Counted from the stretch's first letter, positions 1-11,157 are shown. The stretch is DNA of 64,000 nt from Rotaria macrura (GCA_900239685.1 OENT01000048.1:1-64000); one strand, 5' to 3'. Notes: generated by a model not told the origin, from the sequence alone. Numbers and translations are program-made.

Positions 1-75
1 AGTTTCGGGAAAATGTCCGGAATCCGGCCAGAAACGGTCCGGAAACGGAGGCCGGAATCGTCGACCTGGGAAGTG
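1..75. repeat. GC-rich CCGGAAAC-type repeat cluster, copy 1
   Basis: A short GC-rich block in otherwise AT-rich DNA, built from variants of CCGGAAACGG and GGCCGGAAT. It ends at a GACCTGGGAA edge that resembles the edges of two larger blocks at 2.9-3.2 kb and 3.8-4.2 kb. The window starts inside it, so its true extent is unknown. It is not coding in any convincing frame. Confidence 0.6.
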
Positions 76-189
76 CAGTGCCTTACAATATTTTCTTGCC
101 ATAACTGATGATAACGTGCACCAAAAAGTACAAGAGGAGGTGTGCATGTAAAATGTAGAACAATGCCATTGTTGAAATTTATTTTCTTT

Positions 190-1420
190 TTTTCTCTTTT
201 ATTCCATTCTAAGTCTAATACTAGCTCTCTAAACTTCCAATGGTAGTGTCCTAAAAGTATCTCGAATGTTGTTGTTTCTGTTAAGTCCTGAAGAAAACGT
301 CCTATGTATCTGTTTATGAATTTCAGTGAATACTTATTTAGCAGTAACATCACTCGACTTTAGTCTAGTTCATCTCGAAAGTGCTCGTGGTGAGAGCATA
401 TGCGAGCTGCATATGGTATGTTTCCGGTAACATGAAGTGCGTGCAATAAATGGAAGGGTAGCACGTATGGTTATGCTGCCTATTCCCTAAGAATCGTCGT
501 TCAAAAATTTGTAATTTCTCTTGTTGTTCTCACATCTAAATAATCGATCGATTTTCCTTCTTGCCATGTTTATTCTTATATTCGAATCTGTTTTTGTAAT
601 ATTCTAAGATTTTTGTCGATTTCTTCACCTGTAAATCTCGTACTTAGAAATATGTTTGCCTATAGAATTTTGGTTCCGATTCTGGTGTTTGAAGGACGAA
701 ATATGAGTTTTCTAATACATGCATAAATAGTACTTTTATCGTATTCATAGATAGATGGCAAACACTTTTGTATCTATATCTATCTACCTAGAAATTCACA
801 TATCGCTAATACTGCTTCTCTTTGATGAATCATTTTGTATGAATCTGTAATGTGGAATGTGTACACTTTCGTTTCTGATGTTGTCTTGTATCATTTCAAA
901 TGCTTGAGAAATGTCACAGAGTCGTTAATTGAGTACGGTGTGTACTCATTAAAAAGCGGGAGGATGTTGTGATCGAGAAAATTCGACATTTTTGCCAATT
1001 GTGATTTTATTTCATTCGCTATAGATCTCTGTGTTTCATCAATTTTGAGGTCTTTAGAATTGTAATAAATATGTGGCAATTCGGATTCCGTTAGTGAAGG
1101 CCTCAATATGTTCAGTAAATACTGAGGTATTTGTTTCTTATTGATTAAATTAAGTAAAACTTGATCGGTTTTATCGATCATTTTTTGCGGGGAGATGTGG
1201 ATATCTCTTCGTATGAATTTTTTTGACATATTTAATACATTCTATTTCTTTCGTAAGACGTTCTAACACCTTTTCCTGTGTTACTACGACGAATTTCGGT
1301 CCCAGATTAGGTACTACAAGCTTCTCTGTAATGGGTGCGCATGTGGCTGTAGGGGTGACAAAATGGAAGAAGAACCTAACCCTCACATTCAACAACACCA
1401 AGACGCAGACCCACAATCAC
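190..1420 (-). mobile_element. Degenerate Penelope-like retroelement (PLE) reverse transcriptase
   Basis: Relic of a Penelope-like element read on the minus strand in several frames. The 5' part (about 1416-1171) has the N-terminal motif NLGPKFV. The next part (1229-891) has ELPHIYYNSKDLK in place of the usual LPxxYGLPKxHK, then SNFLDHNILPLF and YTPYSINDSVTFLKHL, which match the early RT region. Further downstream, after frameshifts and stops, come SIDYLDVRTTRE, PYVLPFH, HVTGNIPYAARICS and LLLNKYSLKFI; this is the order seen at the C-terminal side of PLE RTs (NIPYA and LLNxYPxxFI are family hallmarks). I saw no GIY-YIG endonuclease. Bdelloids carry PLEs called Athena, some attached to telomeres; the subfamily here is not resolved. 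The element is dead. Confidence 0.8.
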
Positions 1421-1700
1421 AACCACGCCCCCAAAAAAACAAATAAAACCAAGCACAAATGAAACCAGATTGGAAATAAGACACCCACAGGCTCAATGAA
1501 ATATCTTAGATATTGCCTAAAATTGGTAGAAGAATTCTGGCTGATTGGCTGAAATAGCTCATTTGTAAATGATCATCAAACATATCTAACTTGAAGATAA
1601 GCAGAATATCCAAATTCGAAACTTTTCCTGTCATTTCAGAAAGTCCGACAAATAAAATCCGATGATAGATGAGAATTTCTTGGATTGAAGTATTTTGGAT

Positions 1701-2162
1701 TTAGATTTCATTGCGGAAAACGATTACGTGATTTTCGAAGGACCTCCTACCGTTCTGGTTGCATTGATTGACTGCCACTTTCAGCGCATCACATATCGGC
1801 TCGACCGATGTGTGAACGCCTTTGATTTTAGGCCAGTTTTGTGCCCATTGTTGGTGGTGTTGTTTGTTGGTACAGAAGATATAAATAGCATCCAATTTGT
1901 GCATGCCGTGAATGTTTTGCACCATCTGTTGACCGAGTGCACCCGAGGAGATTACAAAGCTGATCTCTTCTTCGCTTTTTTCAAGCTGCTCAATGCACTG
2001 TTCAGCAGTTGTGCATTGTTCAACCTGATTGACAACACCCCGCAGTTGCGTGAGTATGTTCTGGAAATAATAATGACTGGGATCAATGCTTGCATCGACC
2101 CATACAACCAAAATGTTTTCGGCGATTCGTCGTCTTTCTTTGTCCCTCATGGCGTGTGCCAT
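1701..2162 (-). pseudogene. N-terminal fragment of a bdelloid TPR/ADP-ribosyltransferase-type protein
   Basis: A 153-residue minus-strand ORF starting MAHAMRDKER. It contains VVWVDASIDPS, SFVISSGALGQQMVQNIHGM and LDAIYIFCTNKQHHQQWA. I recognise these as the N-terminal domain that precedes tetratricopeptide repeats and/or a mono-ADP-ribosyltransferase domain in many bdelloid proteins. The reading ends at a stop shortly after the domain, and no TPR or catalytic region (R-S-ExE) follows in 1500-1700. It is therefore either a truncated copy or a domain-only gene. The opposite-strand ORF over the same bases is a shadow. It lies between the PLE relic and the GC-rich arrays, in clearly rearranged DNA. 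Confidence 0.65.
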
Positions 2163-2904
2163 ATGATGTGTGATAGAAAATACTGTCTAGTGGATACTAA
2201 AGTGCTGTTTTGAAAGATTTCATTAACTCTTTTTACACATTCGAAGCTTGTTATCGTTTTTTGTTGACATTCAACGATTAAGTCATATGAGCTACTATCG
2301 AAAAATATTATAATAAACAGAAAAATGAAAAAGATAATAATACTCAACGTCATGATTATTCTTTCCAGTTTGTGTTGCTTGCTTATCTACATGTTGACTT
2401 AAGCATGTTTACGTTGGATACCTTTCTTCTCCGATTGTTTCTTTATCTCAGATTCCCTCTTCAAAAAGTTTTACTTTCTCAGACAAAACATACTACCAAG
2501 CCTTGCCAGTCGAATTCTTCTTGTTTTACATTGAAATTCTCGCGAATAATGGACAAACATGAACGAAGTCAGAAGAAAAGTGAATTGAATTGTGACTGAA
2601 ACAAGAGTTGAACGATGAGTTTTACTTTCTTATGTACTCCTGAGCCAGAAAGATTGATTCAAGAAAAAAGAAAGTGGCTTCTCTTTAATGAATGCCTCCA
2701 TATATGCATTCAATCGGATGGCTACTACACTCTGGGTAAAAGTTATTTTGCGAAACTCTATGAGATTCTTCTCCTGGATACACGACGGGATCCTTCTTTA
2801 CTTTCGCCAAGAAAAGAGTTTTGTATCAGACCTTCTCTCAAACAAAGAAAAGTATTCGCCAAAAGGTTTGATACAAATTCGAAACTTTAAACCAAAACAC
2901 CGAT

Positions 2905-3190
2905 TTACCCAGGTCGTTCGTTCCGGAGACCGGATCCGGCCGGAACCCGCAGGAAACGGGATATTTTCCAGCTACTTCCTGCCGGTTTCGGTGTATTTCC
3001 GGCCGGAATTACCCGTACCCGGAACCTGGATATTCCGGAGACTTCCGGAAACCGGAAATTTCAAGGAAATACCTCGGATCAGCCAGGAATCAACCGAAAC
3101 TATGGCAAGTTCCGCCAGGATCCAACCGTGAAATATATTAACCCGGTAAAGAAGCATCGGAAAAGAGTCGGAAACCACCGTATTCCGATA
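2905..3190. repeat. GC-rich CCGGAAAC-type repeat cluster, copy 2
   Basis: Begins at TTACCCAGGTC and continues through about 270 bases of degenerate CCGGAAAC, GGCCGGAAT and CCGGATCC words. It is oriented opposite to the block at 3820-4165, whose right end is GACCTGGGTAA, so the two face each other like terminal inverted repeats. The ORFs crossing it are compositional artefacts. Confidence 0.6.
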
Positions 3191-3819
3191 AAATTATTTC
3201 TGCTTTGGAAATCAGGTCTCCACTTGAAAAACAATTAAATCGCATATTAAATTCTCATCTATATCACTCCTTGATGTCCAAATCATCATTTTACAAAAAA
3301 AGACCTGTAAAGGTCTTTTTTGGGATTTTTTTTCTAATTCCTTCACTTTAAGGGCGATGTTCATGACCTGGATAGTTTACCGTATTTTGATGGGGTCGCT
3401 TGAAAATTTCAGATGTGTTATTTAATGTGTTATTGGTTTCAGAGCATTAATTTGTATTCGAAATTTTTTGATAAAAATTTGAAATGAAAGGTCCTTAAGA
3501 GACTTTAGTAGCGTCACTTACCTTGATTGAAGACTCAGGAAAGTCTCACAACGCTGGTGTTTAACATGTGTGGTGTTGTTACACATATCGTTTTCGGTTT
3601 GCCAAAGTCTAAAAATCTGATTTTGAGGTCTTCGGACTGAAAATTCCCAGTTTTGTGACAAAAGCGAGTTTGTAGAGAATTGTATAATGTTTCACTAGAA
3701 TTTTATTTGTTCCCAGGGTATGTTCTATTGTTGTTTTAGGCTTGTTTAAAAAAGAAGTGAAAGATGGATTCAAAATTCGGAGACTTTACGTAGTAATTCT
3801 GAATATTTAGCGCTGTTGG
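3191..3819. other. AT-rich spacer between the two facing GC-rich blocks
   Basis: No convincing coding region. It contains a short near-perfect hairpin at 3295-3321 (arms around AAAGACCT and AGGTCTTT). If the flanking blocks are terminal repeats, this is the interior of a roughly 1.26-kb non-autonomous element. Confidence 0.4.
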
Positions 3820-4165
3820 GGAAACGGCCAGATGAGTTTTCGGAAGCTTAGCGGAAACGGTCAGATCTGAGCCGTGTTCTCTCCGGATGGGAAAACTGCT
3901 TTTTCCGTTATCGGTATCCGGTCCGGAAACGGTCGGATCTGGACCGTACGTGGTCCGGGCTTGGAAACGGTGTTTTCCGACGACGGATCCCGTATAGAAA
4001 ACGGGAACCGTATCCGTGGATACGCTCCGGTGCCCGGAATCGCCGTGACGTAAGCCGGATCCAGAAGCCGGAACCGATTTCGGAAACCCGCTTCCGGAAT
4101 TCGTCGGAATAACACAGGATCCGGCCAGTTCCCGCCGTACGTCTCGGACCTGGGTAACTGCTTCA
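3820..4165. repeat. GC-rich CCGGAAAC-type repeat cluster, copy 3
   Basis: Dense repeats of GGAAACGGTC, GATCTG and CCGT. Two related units starting at 3853 and 3925 share GGAAACGGTC-GATCTG-CCGT with a 72-base offset. The block ends at GACCTGGGTAA (about 4145-4155) followed by CTGCTTCAATATTCTTTTC, which also resembles the DNA after copy 1 at about 70-110. Copies 1 and 3 therefore have the same orientation and copy 2 the opposite one. Confidence 0.6.
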
Positions 4166-4855
4166 ATATTCTTTTCTCAAATGCCATATATAAATGAGGC
4201 AATTGCAACTTTTTGGTAGAATTGGCTCAAAAAAAAGAAAGCACACTGAAATAAGTTTCTAGTTGCACATTTTATTATAGTCTAAGCCAATACTACACAG
4301 TAAAATTTTCCCAACACTTCGTCTAATATTAAGGGAAATGTACATCGTACAAATATTTTTAAAAGTTTTTTCATTAGTGTGATTTGCTACTAATAAAGGG
4401 ATCACACATGTTCCTCTGCGTTTTGATGATCATTAACTCGAAAGCAATAGCGGAATCATCTTTTGAAAGTAGATCTAGATTCATAGGACATGGCTGTATT
4501 ATACTAAGTCTCAGTATACTAGCTCGTAATATGGTTTTTATGCGTGTTTTAAAAAATCCATAGTACAAGGTCTTACATGATTATTTCCAGAACTAAAGTT
4601 TATCATCACGAACTAACTAAATGAAAATTTATTGAAAAACGTAAAACAAAAGATTTTTTCTTGCTTTTCTTGTCAATTGAAATTCTATCCATGTATCATA
4701 TCAACAAATTTTATGTTACCAAACAGCTATCATTCTGGTTTTTCCTCATAAGCTAGGAAATAAGTTTTAAAAGTTTTTGTTTTTCAATCGACACTGTTTT
4801 AGAGTAAAATTTTCGATCTTTTTGTTTTCACCATCTCGTGAACTGGTGCAGTTCT

Positions 4856-5753
4856 TTACACTGCTTTGAGCTTTCGTATTATTTTTCTCAAATTTGCAAC
4901 ATTCGTACTTTCGTATAAATATAATTTAATGTCGGTGTTGCTTTTTGTCGCATTGATAAGATCTAATGCATTTTGAATTACGTTATCAGCATTAAGTGCA
5001 ACTGTTTCATAAAACTTACGTTTTAGTGCAAGTCTCAAAGCCGTAGCAACGCCTTCGCCATGACCTGATTCTAGAAAAATCCATTTAATATCAACATTTT
5101 TATCTAACCCAATTTTTTTCCATCATAAATATTTTTCTTTTTGCTTTTATATTGAAATAGCGTGGAATCCGATGTAAAATTGATTCTTCTATGATATGTT
5201 TCTCATTAATCAACTCGTCCAATAAATCTTGAATTGCAGTTCAAACTGCTTCTGCCATATGACAGGTCTCATCACTCACATTTGAAAAACTACATGAGGC
5301 ATAATTCAACCATACAAATCCTGATTGAATTGAAATATGCTTTTCGTAGTAGTAAACTCCTAAAAATAAGAAACAAAGGATTAAACATTCTTTTGAAAAA
5401 TTATATATTGACAAAAGCGCAGTATTGAATTTCGAATACCTTTCTCTTCTCTTGTTTGTTTCAGGTTGTAGTTTTCGTTCCAATCGGATTGAATCGTTAC
5501 TATGGTTCTTTGACTGCTTTAGCTGCATAGAATTGTTCTCGTGTTTGATATACATGTCCAGTAAGAGTCTATTAATAAAAAAAGTAGTGATCCGTTTTGT
5601 GAATCTTTTCAAGTAAAACGTTTTGCGTACATAGTTATCCGATATGAATCTCATTACAAACTCTTTCAATGACATAGACATCTCAAGTTTTATAGATATC
5701 AGCGCTGTACATTTAGCTGTTGCTTTGTTTCGCCAATCGTGAAAGGTTACCAC
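4856..5753 (-). pseudogene. Degraded transposase-like protein relic with an ESGHGxG motif
   Basis: Discontinuous minus-strand reading frames separated by stops. The last 60 codons plus their upstream extension read WIFLESGHGEGVAT and later NVIQNALDLINATKS. This resembles the ESGHGKGxxDG region near the C-terminus of a class of transposon-derived proteins common in invertebrates. The upstream part (5753-5241) contains RNKATAKCTALISIKLEMSMSLKEF, which could be the preceding region of the same family, interrupted by a stop after CHMAEAV. I could not identify the superfamily and found no terminal repeats. Alternative: an unrelated hypothetical fragment. Confidence 0.4.
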
Positions 5754-8270
5754 AATATTTTCTTCATTTAATTTAGCTAAATTTTGTTTATATTCATTTG
5801 GTTTTGTGTCATCTTGTGCTAAATCGCATATGCATCACCAGATGTTGAATCTATGACTGATTTTATGCATGAATATTTATATTTCAACTGATGAATTTTT
5901 TCTTGTTTCAGGTGAGGATTTAAGCATTTTATCCATAAATAAGTTCCCTAACTATCATAATTCAGTTTCTGAACATAGGATGGGATATAGCGTGTGTATG
6001 TGACGTAGTCAATATCTATATAACTCTCTAATTCAATCTGTTGATGTAAAATATTCAAATGATTTAGTCAATGTCTAATTTGGTGATTATCACTTTGTTT
6101 GTGTTTTTCAGGATGTAATTTGGTAATGCCATCACGACTTAAGAAATATTCACTTTGAGTTTGAAGTGATATGACTGTGATGTTGCACTCGTTAAAGTTT
6201 GTTTTGATATATTAATATTAAACTTACATCTGATTTGACGGTAGGAGTCGCGCGGTAGAATTTCTTTTGTGTCTTTCAGACGGAACACACCAAAGTGTTT
6301 GGCACCTGGACTGGCATTACTAAAGACTTGAATTTGAAGTAGATGTACGTGATGTTGATATGAGGAATTTTTGTTATTCTTGTTGCTGATGTTCTTTCTT
6401 CTATCAGCGCAATTTTTCTTGAGCTATTGTCTTCTTCTTTTCCGATTCTTTATCGAATTCGTCTAACACAAATCGTTTTATTGTCCCTCTTTCAAAGTAA
6501 ACTATTTTTCTAGATAGAAAATTTTTCTCTTAAGTTTTTCATCTGAAAGGTGTCATGGCCAACTGAAATTAAAATATGAGCATCCTATGCGAGATTTGCA
6601 GAATACTGCATGAAGTAGAAGACACAACACTTGCAGAGAACTGTTCCGAATCTTTAGCACAATTCTTAAATATAGAAGCATCACTAATTACATGTCATAA
6701 CTCTCATATCGATTAAAACTGCAAGTCGAATATTCATTTTTGATCATAGAAAGAACATTAAACTACAATAAAATTGCTTATATAATACTCAATTCTTGTG
6801 TTTACTATAGACTTCAGAAACGTCTCCAAAGTAAAAAGAACGAACAGTATCTGATTCGATTTACTTGGTCCTAATAGCGGTTAAAATATTTCATTCGAAA
6901 AGTGTCCTTCTGCATTTCGTCATAAACGTACACGTAAATTTCTCCGTATCAGAAAGAGATAGAAAACTGAAATTAATGCTGAATGTACATCTTCAAGAAG
7001 TTCATCCATGGTAACAACATTCATGATTTATTTACGAAGTAATTTTGAAAATGTCCTCTACAAAGTGAGTGACTATCTATTTTATAGAAACAGATGATGT
7101 TGTTTTATAGAGGAAATAATCATTAAGACAAAATCATTTTTTAGCAGCTGTTTGTTAATTCAGTTCTTTATCTTTTGGATATCGACGTTCTCCATCAAAA
7201 TACTTGCCCTATGATAGAGTTGAAGTACTCTGTCCTTCTACACAAAAGTGACAAAGTATATAGCATAGAACGTCGCGGACGAAAGACCAAAGAAAGAAAA
7301 CGATGGTAGCGAACGAGATATTTAAATTAGCAGAACATTTGAGGCTGTGGGTGTGAGGAGAGTGTGGATTTATCTTCTTTAAATATCTATACCCACATCC
7401 GTAGCCTTTTCACATATTGAAATATTTCTCTGAATTCTAAAAAGGATCTTTGGTCTTGGGTCTTTCTCGTGTTGATGCGGAATAGGTCTGGCTATCCACC
7501 AGTGGAAATAGAACTTGTGCAGGGCCATGTTCTCCCCAAGAAAATGATAAACACTAGGTATGCCTAAGGTCTTTTATACGTGTACCCATATTGTGTCTCC
7601 CAGCAAGTATTTTAATTCTTAATGAATCAAGACTCAAAGGAAAGACGACTTTCTATATACCAATCGACTCACCCTATGAGCTGCTCTACAAAACTACATC
7701 TGTGGGTTTTCAATTCAAGTGTCACTGAATATGTCAGAAATCTGAATTCCTCAAAAGTTATATGATTTTTCACAAAAAAAAACATTTTGAATTCGAGACG
7801 TATTGTTTTTTCTCCGAATACTTCCATTGAATAGAGCAAACAAAGTTCTACATCATGCATAGGTTTCACATGAGTCTGTCTTTCTTAAGTCTTTATTTGA
7901 ATAAAGTCTTTGTAAGACACTAAAACTGGGTGGTCAGATACTTTTTTGACCAACTGTATATGGTGCGCGTTTGCTTCTTTTTGTTTTTCTGTTTCTCTAA
8001 TAATCATGCTAGTTGACTCCCATATTCATTCTTTTATATTTTGTAAGTTACTTCATTTAATGATCATTTTACATTGGTTTCATGATTTTTGTTGTTTATA
8101 TGAGAAATAATTGAAAGCAAAAAACGAATAACGTAAATATATATATGATATGAAATCGATTTCGATTATCTATATATGACGGATCGATTAAAAGAAGCAG
8201 ATATAAGAGATGTACATTACGAATTGAGTAATAGTTTAAGAAAATCTTGGATGTTTTTCTTTCATAGATT
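5754..8270. other. No intact gene; one large imperfect palindrome
   Basis: Only short, non-conserved reading frames. A minus-strand stretch around 6330-6240 reads SPGAKHFGVFRL and could be a remnant of the same transposon relic as 4856-5753. The ORF at 7669-7869 (minus) has no recognisable motif. See the separate palindrome entry. Confidence 0.4.
7283..7468. repeat. Imperfect palindrome, MITE-like
   Basis: GAAAGACCAAAGA at 7283 is mirrored by TCTTTGGTCTT followed by GGGTCTTTCTCG at about 7447-7468. AGGCTGTGGGTG at about 7351 is mirrored by ACCCACATCCGTAGCCT at about 7391. ATATTTAAAT and TTTAAATAT are also paired. The whole can be drawn as a roughly 185-base imperfect hairpin, typical of an old miniature inverted-repeat element. 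Confidence 0.45.
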
Positions 8271-9230
8271 ATGGCTTCGAATAATTCTCAGTCATTAATG
8301 AACAGTGAACCATCTAACATCAGATTTGGACAATGGCATACAACAGTTTCTGCATCATTATATGGATTTTTTAATAAAGCTGTTTATTCAGTGGAAGAAA
8401 TCGTTACTGCTGGACAAAAATTTCATCAACTTTGTCTTAAATGGAGTAAGATACTTCTGCAAATATATTTGTTTTTTTATTTGATATTTTTCTTCAGCTA
8501 CATGCAAAACATTACTCGCACCAGGTCATATAAATGTACGTGATCAAAAAGTGTATTGTCACGGATTTTATAGTCGTCAATGAGGTCCACGATTAAGTAA
8601 AAAAATACATCTCTAATAAAAGATCAATCATATTTATATAGATTTGTCTTCGTGTAGTTGGTCGTGGTCATGCAACATCATTTCTATCGAATGCAGATGC
8701 CTCATTAAATATAGAAGAAACTAATTCGAATAATGATAATGATGTTCAGGAACAAACACCACTCAATTCTTCAACGAATGATAGTAGTGCACAAAGTACG
8801 ATGATGTGAGTTCCTAGTATGGTAATAAAACGACAAACATTCCCAGCTACGAATTGGCAACCATTAACAAAGTGTTATCAGTAGTAGTAGTACATTTAAT
8901 AGATTGTCAATATCAAGAAATATTTGTCATCGATATTCGAAAACAGTTTATTCAGCTGAAGAAGTTAAAGCTGCTGAAAAGTAAGAAAAAGCGAATTCTT
9001 TCTTAAGTGATAACTTTTTGAATATTTCATTTTTAATCATTTCTTAAACGATGCTATACTTGTGCGAATTGTAACGGAACAGTTAGTGGTGCTCATTTTT
9101 CACAACATGATGGAGAACTTTATGATAATAGCAAAATGATAAAAACTGTTTTAAGTTAAAATTGTACATTGTTTTTGTTGTTTTTCTAGAATGTTATCAT
9201 CGTTTATTTGGTCCAAAACATGTTATTTAG
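8271..9230 (+). pseudogene. Decayed cysteine-rich protein (CSRP/muscle LIM type) gene, copy 1
   Basis: Unprocessed LIM-domain pseudogene with its intron pattern still visible. The first part reads NKAVYSVEEIVTAGQKFHQLCLKW, matching the first half of a CSRP LIM domain but with the leading CPxC cysteines lost. The next part reads TCKTLLAPGHINVRDQKVYCHGFY followed by a stop. Then comes GRGHATSFLSNADAS, equivalent to the glycine-rich linker. Further on, YSKTVYSAEEVKAAEK, CYTCANCNGTVSGAHFS and CYHRLFGPK restate the second LIM domain, with a final stop at 9228-9230. One donor has become GC instead of GT after DGELYDN. Many zinc ligands are missing and frames are broken, so it is not expressed as a LIM protein. 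CSRPs bind alpha-actinin and zyxin in muscle and cytoskeleton. Confidence 0.75.
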
Positions 9231-9266
9231 GACGCTTTTATTGATTGATGAAACAATAAATTCCAA

Positions 9267-9344
9267 GGGGAAACAGCTGATATTTTTGATTTTAAATCAA
9301 AAAAATCAGAAAAATCACAGAAATCAGAAATCAGCTGTTTCCCT
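9267..9344. repeat. Short hairpin with GGGGAAACAGCTGAT arms
   Basis: Inverted 15-16-base arms (AGGGGAAACAGCTGAT at about 9267 and ATCAGCTGTTTCCCT at about 9330) flank an A/T-rich loop containing repeated AAATCAGA. It lies just past the end of the LIM pseudogene. Possibly a solo miniature element; no function can be assigned. Confidence 0.5.
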
Positions 9345-10950
9345 CTTGATGAAGTCTCATTCAGCCGGTGCTTTGAAGACGTGATAAACTCTATTGTTTT
9401 AGATTTTTCTTATTGATTGGAATGTCTTTCCAACATGTATTTGATTCTTTTTATGAAGATACTATTTTTTGTCTGGTTTTGAATAAGTCCAAATTGTGAA
9501 TCTTTGTAGGAAATAAAAATATTTCATGCTGTGAATTTTTCGTTCGTCCACAATTATGTGGGTATATTTTCTCTCAATATTGTTTTATGAAAAGATCAAA
9601 TTGGTGACATTTTCTAAGGTCAATACTTTACCTATCAAGTACATTAAAAAACAATGAAGAAAATAAAAACTTACACCTTATAAAACGTTGGCTTGAAATT
9701 TTTATTTCTATCGTTCTGTTCTTCAAGAATATTCTATATTGTCAACTTTTGATGCAATACCATCGTATGCACACTATATAAACTCGTGCATTTTCGCATA
9801 TTTTCATCGTCCAATTTTGATCATCAACTGTGTGTGTGTCTCAACAACACACACACCCGGTGGCTTAACAACCAAAACGATGACGGATTGGAAACGAGTG
9901 CTCTCATCTGTGAAGCCTTTTTGCTTATGCAGTTGCACAAGATACAATTCTTCGAGTTGACTCAAACTTTCTACGTATGAGTTTTAGACCCGGCTTCCGG
10001 CGTGTTCCGTCCATAATAAAACCCTGCTATCGTCATTTTGACGCTTTGGGTTGATTGGACATGTCGAAGGCCACCGATTATGCAAGAGATTACATGCGTT
10101 TGTGTTGATTATATTGAAATACACATTAGCATAGTCAATCTAATCGGTGTATTTTCGACTCAGTCGACATTTACCAACGAAGTCGAGTATCGAAGTGACA
10201 AAAACTATTGTTCGTAAGTTAATGTACAACATTTTTCTCAGAGCATATGTTTTTAATCTGTTTTTACAATGAATTAATTATAAGTGAAAGTATTTTCAGT
10301 TTCATTTGATACTGGTAAGTATAAGAATATTCAACATTTGTTCGGTTTCATATGTTAGTAAAAAGGTATAATAAGTTGCATTTTTAGCTGTAGTAGAAAC
10401 AGAAAATCTTCATGTTTTTCATGCATTTTTTCACATATTTAAATAAATAAATCGTAATTAATTGATAAAAATCATGACTGTGAAAATAGTAGTTTTGGTC
10501 TATTATTAAACGTTTTACTCTCCTATCATATTTGCTAGTTCATATTATGTGATATTTTTCTGCAATATTCAAATCCTTAATCGTGCTGATACATATGACA
10601 TTTCTGAAATATATTATTCAAGTTAGGCAACGAAAAAGAATTTATTACACAACTGTTGAAATCACAATGGAGTCAGAAAGTTATACTATGCAATCATAAA
10701 TCCACATGAAAATGAATTTCATATTATAGATGTCTATGGTTAAAAACGGTCTCTTTTAAATAAACATTTGACAGAATAAAATATTATTTGAATATGATCG
10801 TTCTTAGTTTGAAGATAATTCACTTGTACTTTTATTTCAATTTTCAAAAAGACGTTGATGATAATGAACAAAAACATTTTTAGTTAACTGTAGTCTTATA
10901 TGAATAAATAAAAAAAAGTAACGAAAGTCATGCAGCTGCATGTCCTATGA
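9345..10950. other. No gene recognised
   Basis: AT-rich DNA with short TG/AC runs around 9830-9857. The stretch 10625-10745 contains a broken plus-strand reading (GNEKEFITQLLKSQW then, in another frame, YYAIINPHENEFHIIDVYG) that looks protein-like, but I cannot place it in a family. It may be another gene relic. Confidence 0.35.
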
Positions 10951-11157
10951 TTAATTTCCATGTTTCATGAGTTTTTCATTGAGTTTTGCCATGTCAAAGA
11001 AGTCGTTGGGGATTGAAATTGTTTTTTGCTGTAGTTGTATATTGAGTTCATCAATACTTTTAAGAATATCATCATCCTAGAAAAAAGAAAAAACACACGT
11101 TAATATTAGTATAGATAAAAGTATGAATTTAGAATATACACTTCTTTTTCGGCCATT
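10951..11157 (-). CDS. Candidate 46-residue, two-exon small protein
   Basis: Exon 1 is 11157-11143 (MAEKE); a GT-AG intron spans 11142-11077; exon 2 is 11076-10951 and ends in TAA. The splice joins in phase 0 and gives 46 residues, including DDDILKSIDELNIQLQQK and PNDFFDMAKLNEKLMKHG. The protein is acidic at the start, probably helical, with heptad-like leucines. A TATATATA box sits 60 bases upstream of the ATG, and an AG lies 15 bases before it. I do not recognise the family; the appearance is that of a small subunit of a larger complex, but that is inference. It lies between two decayed LIM gene copies, yet is itself intact. Confidence 0.5.

Noticed and set aside
1695..2213. 172-codon plus-strand ORF
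   Set aside because: It is the antisense shadow of the ADP-ribosyltransferase-family fragment; the minus-strand product has recognisable motifs and this one has none.
7345..7375. GTGGGTGTGAGG-type sequence resembling bdelloid telomeric repeats
   Set aside because: Only one or two imperfect units, and they form part of the palindrome at 7283-7468.
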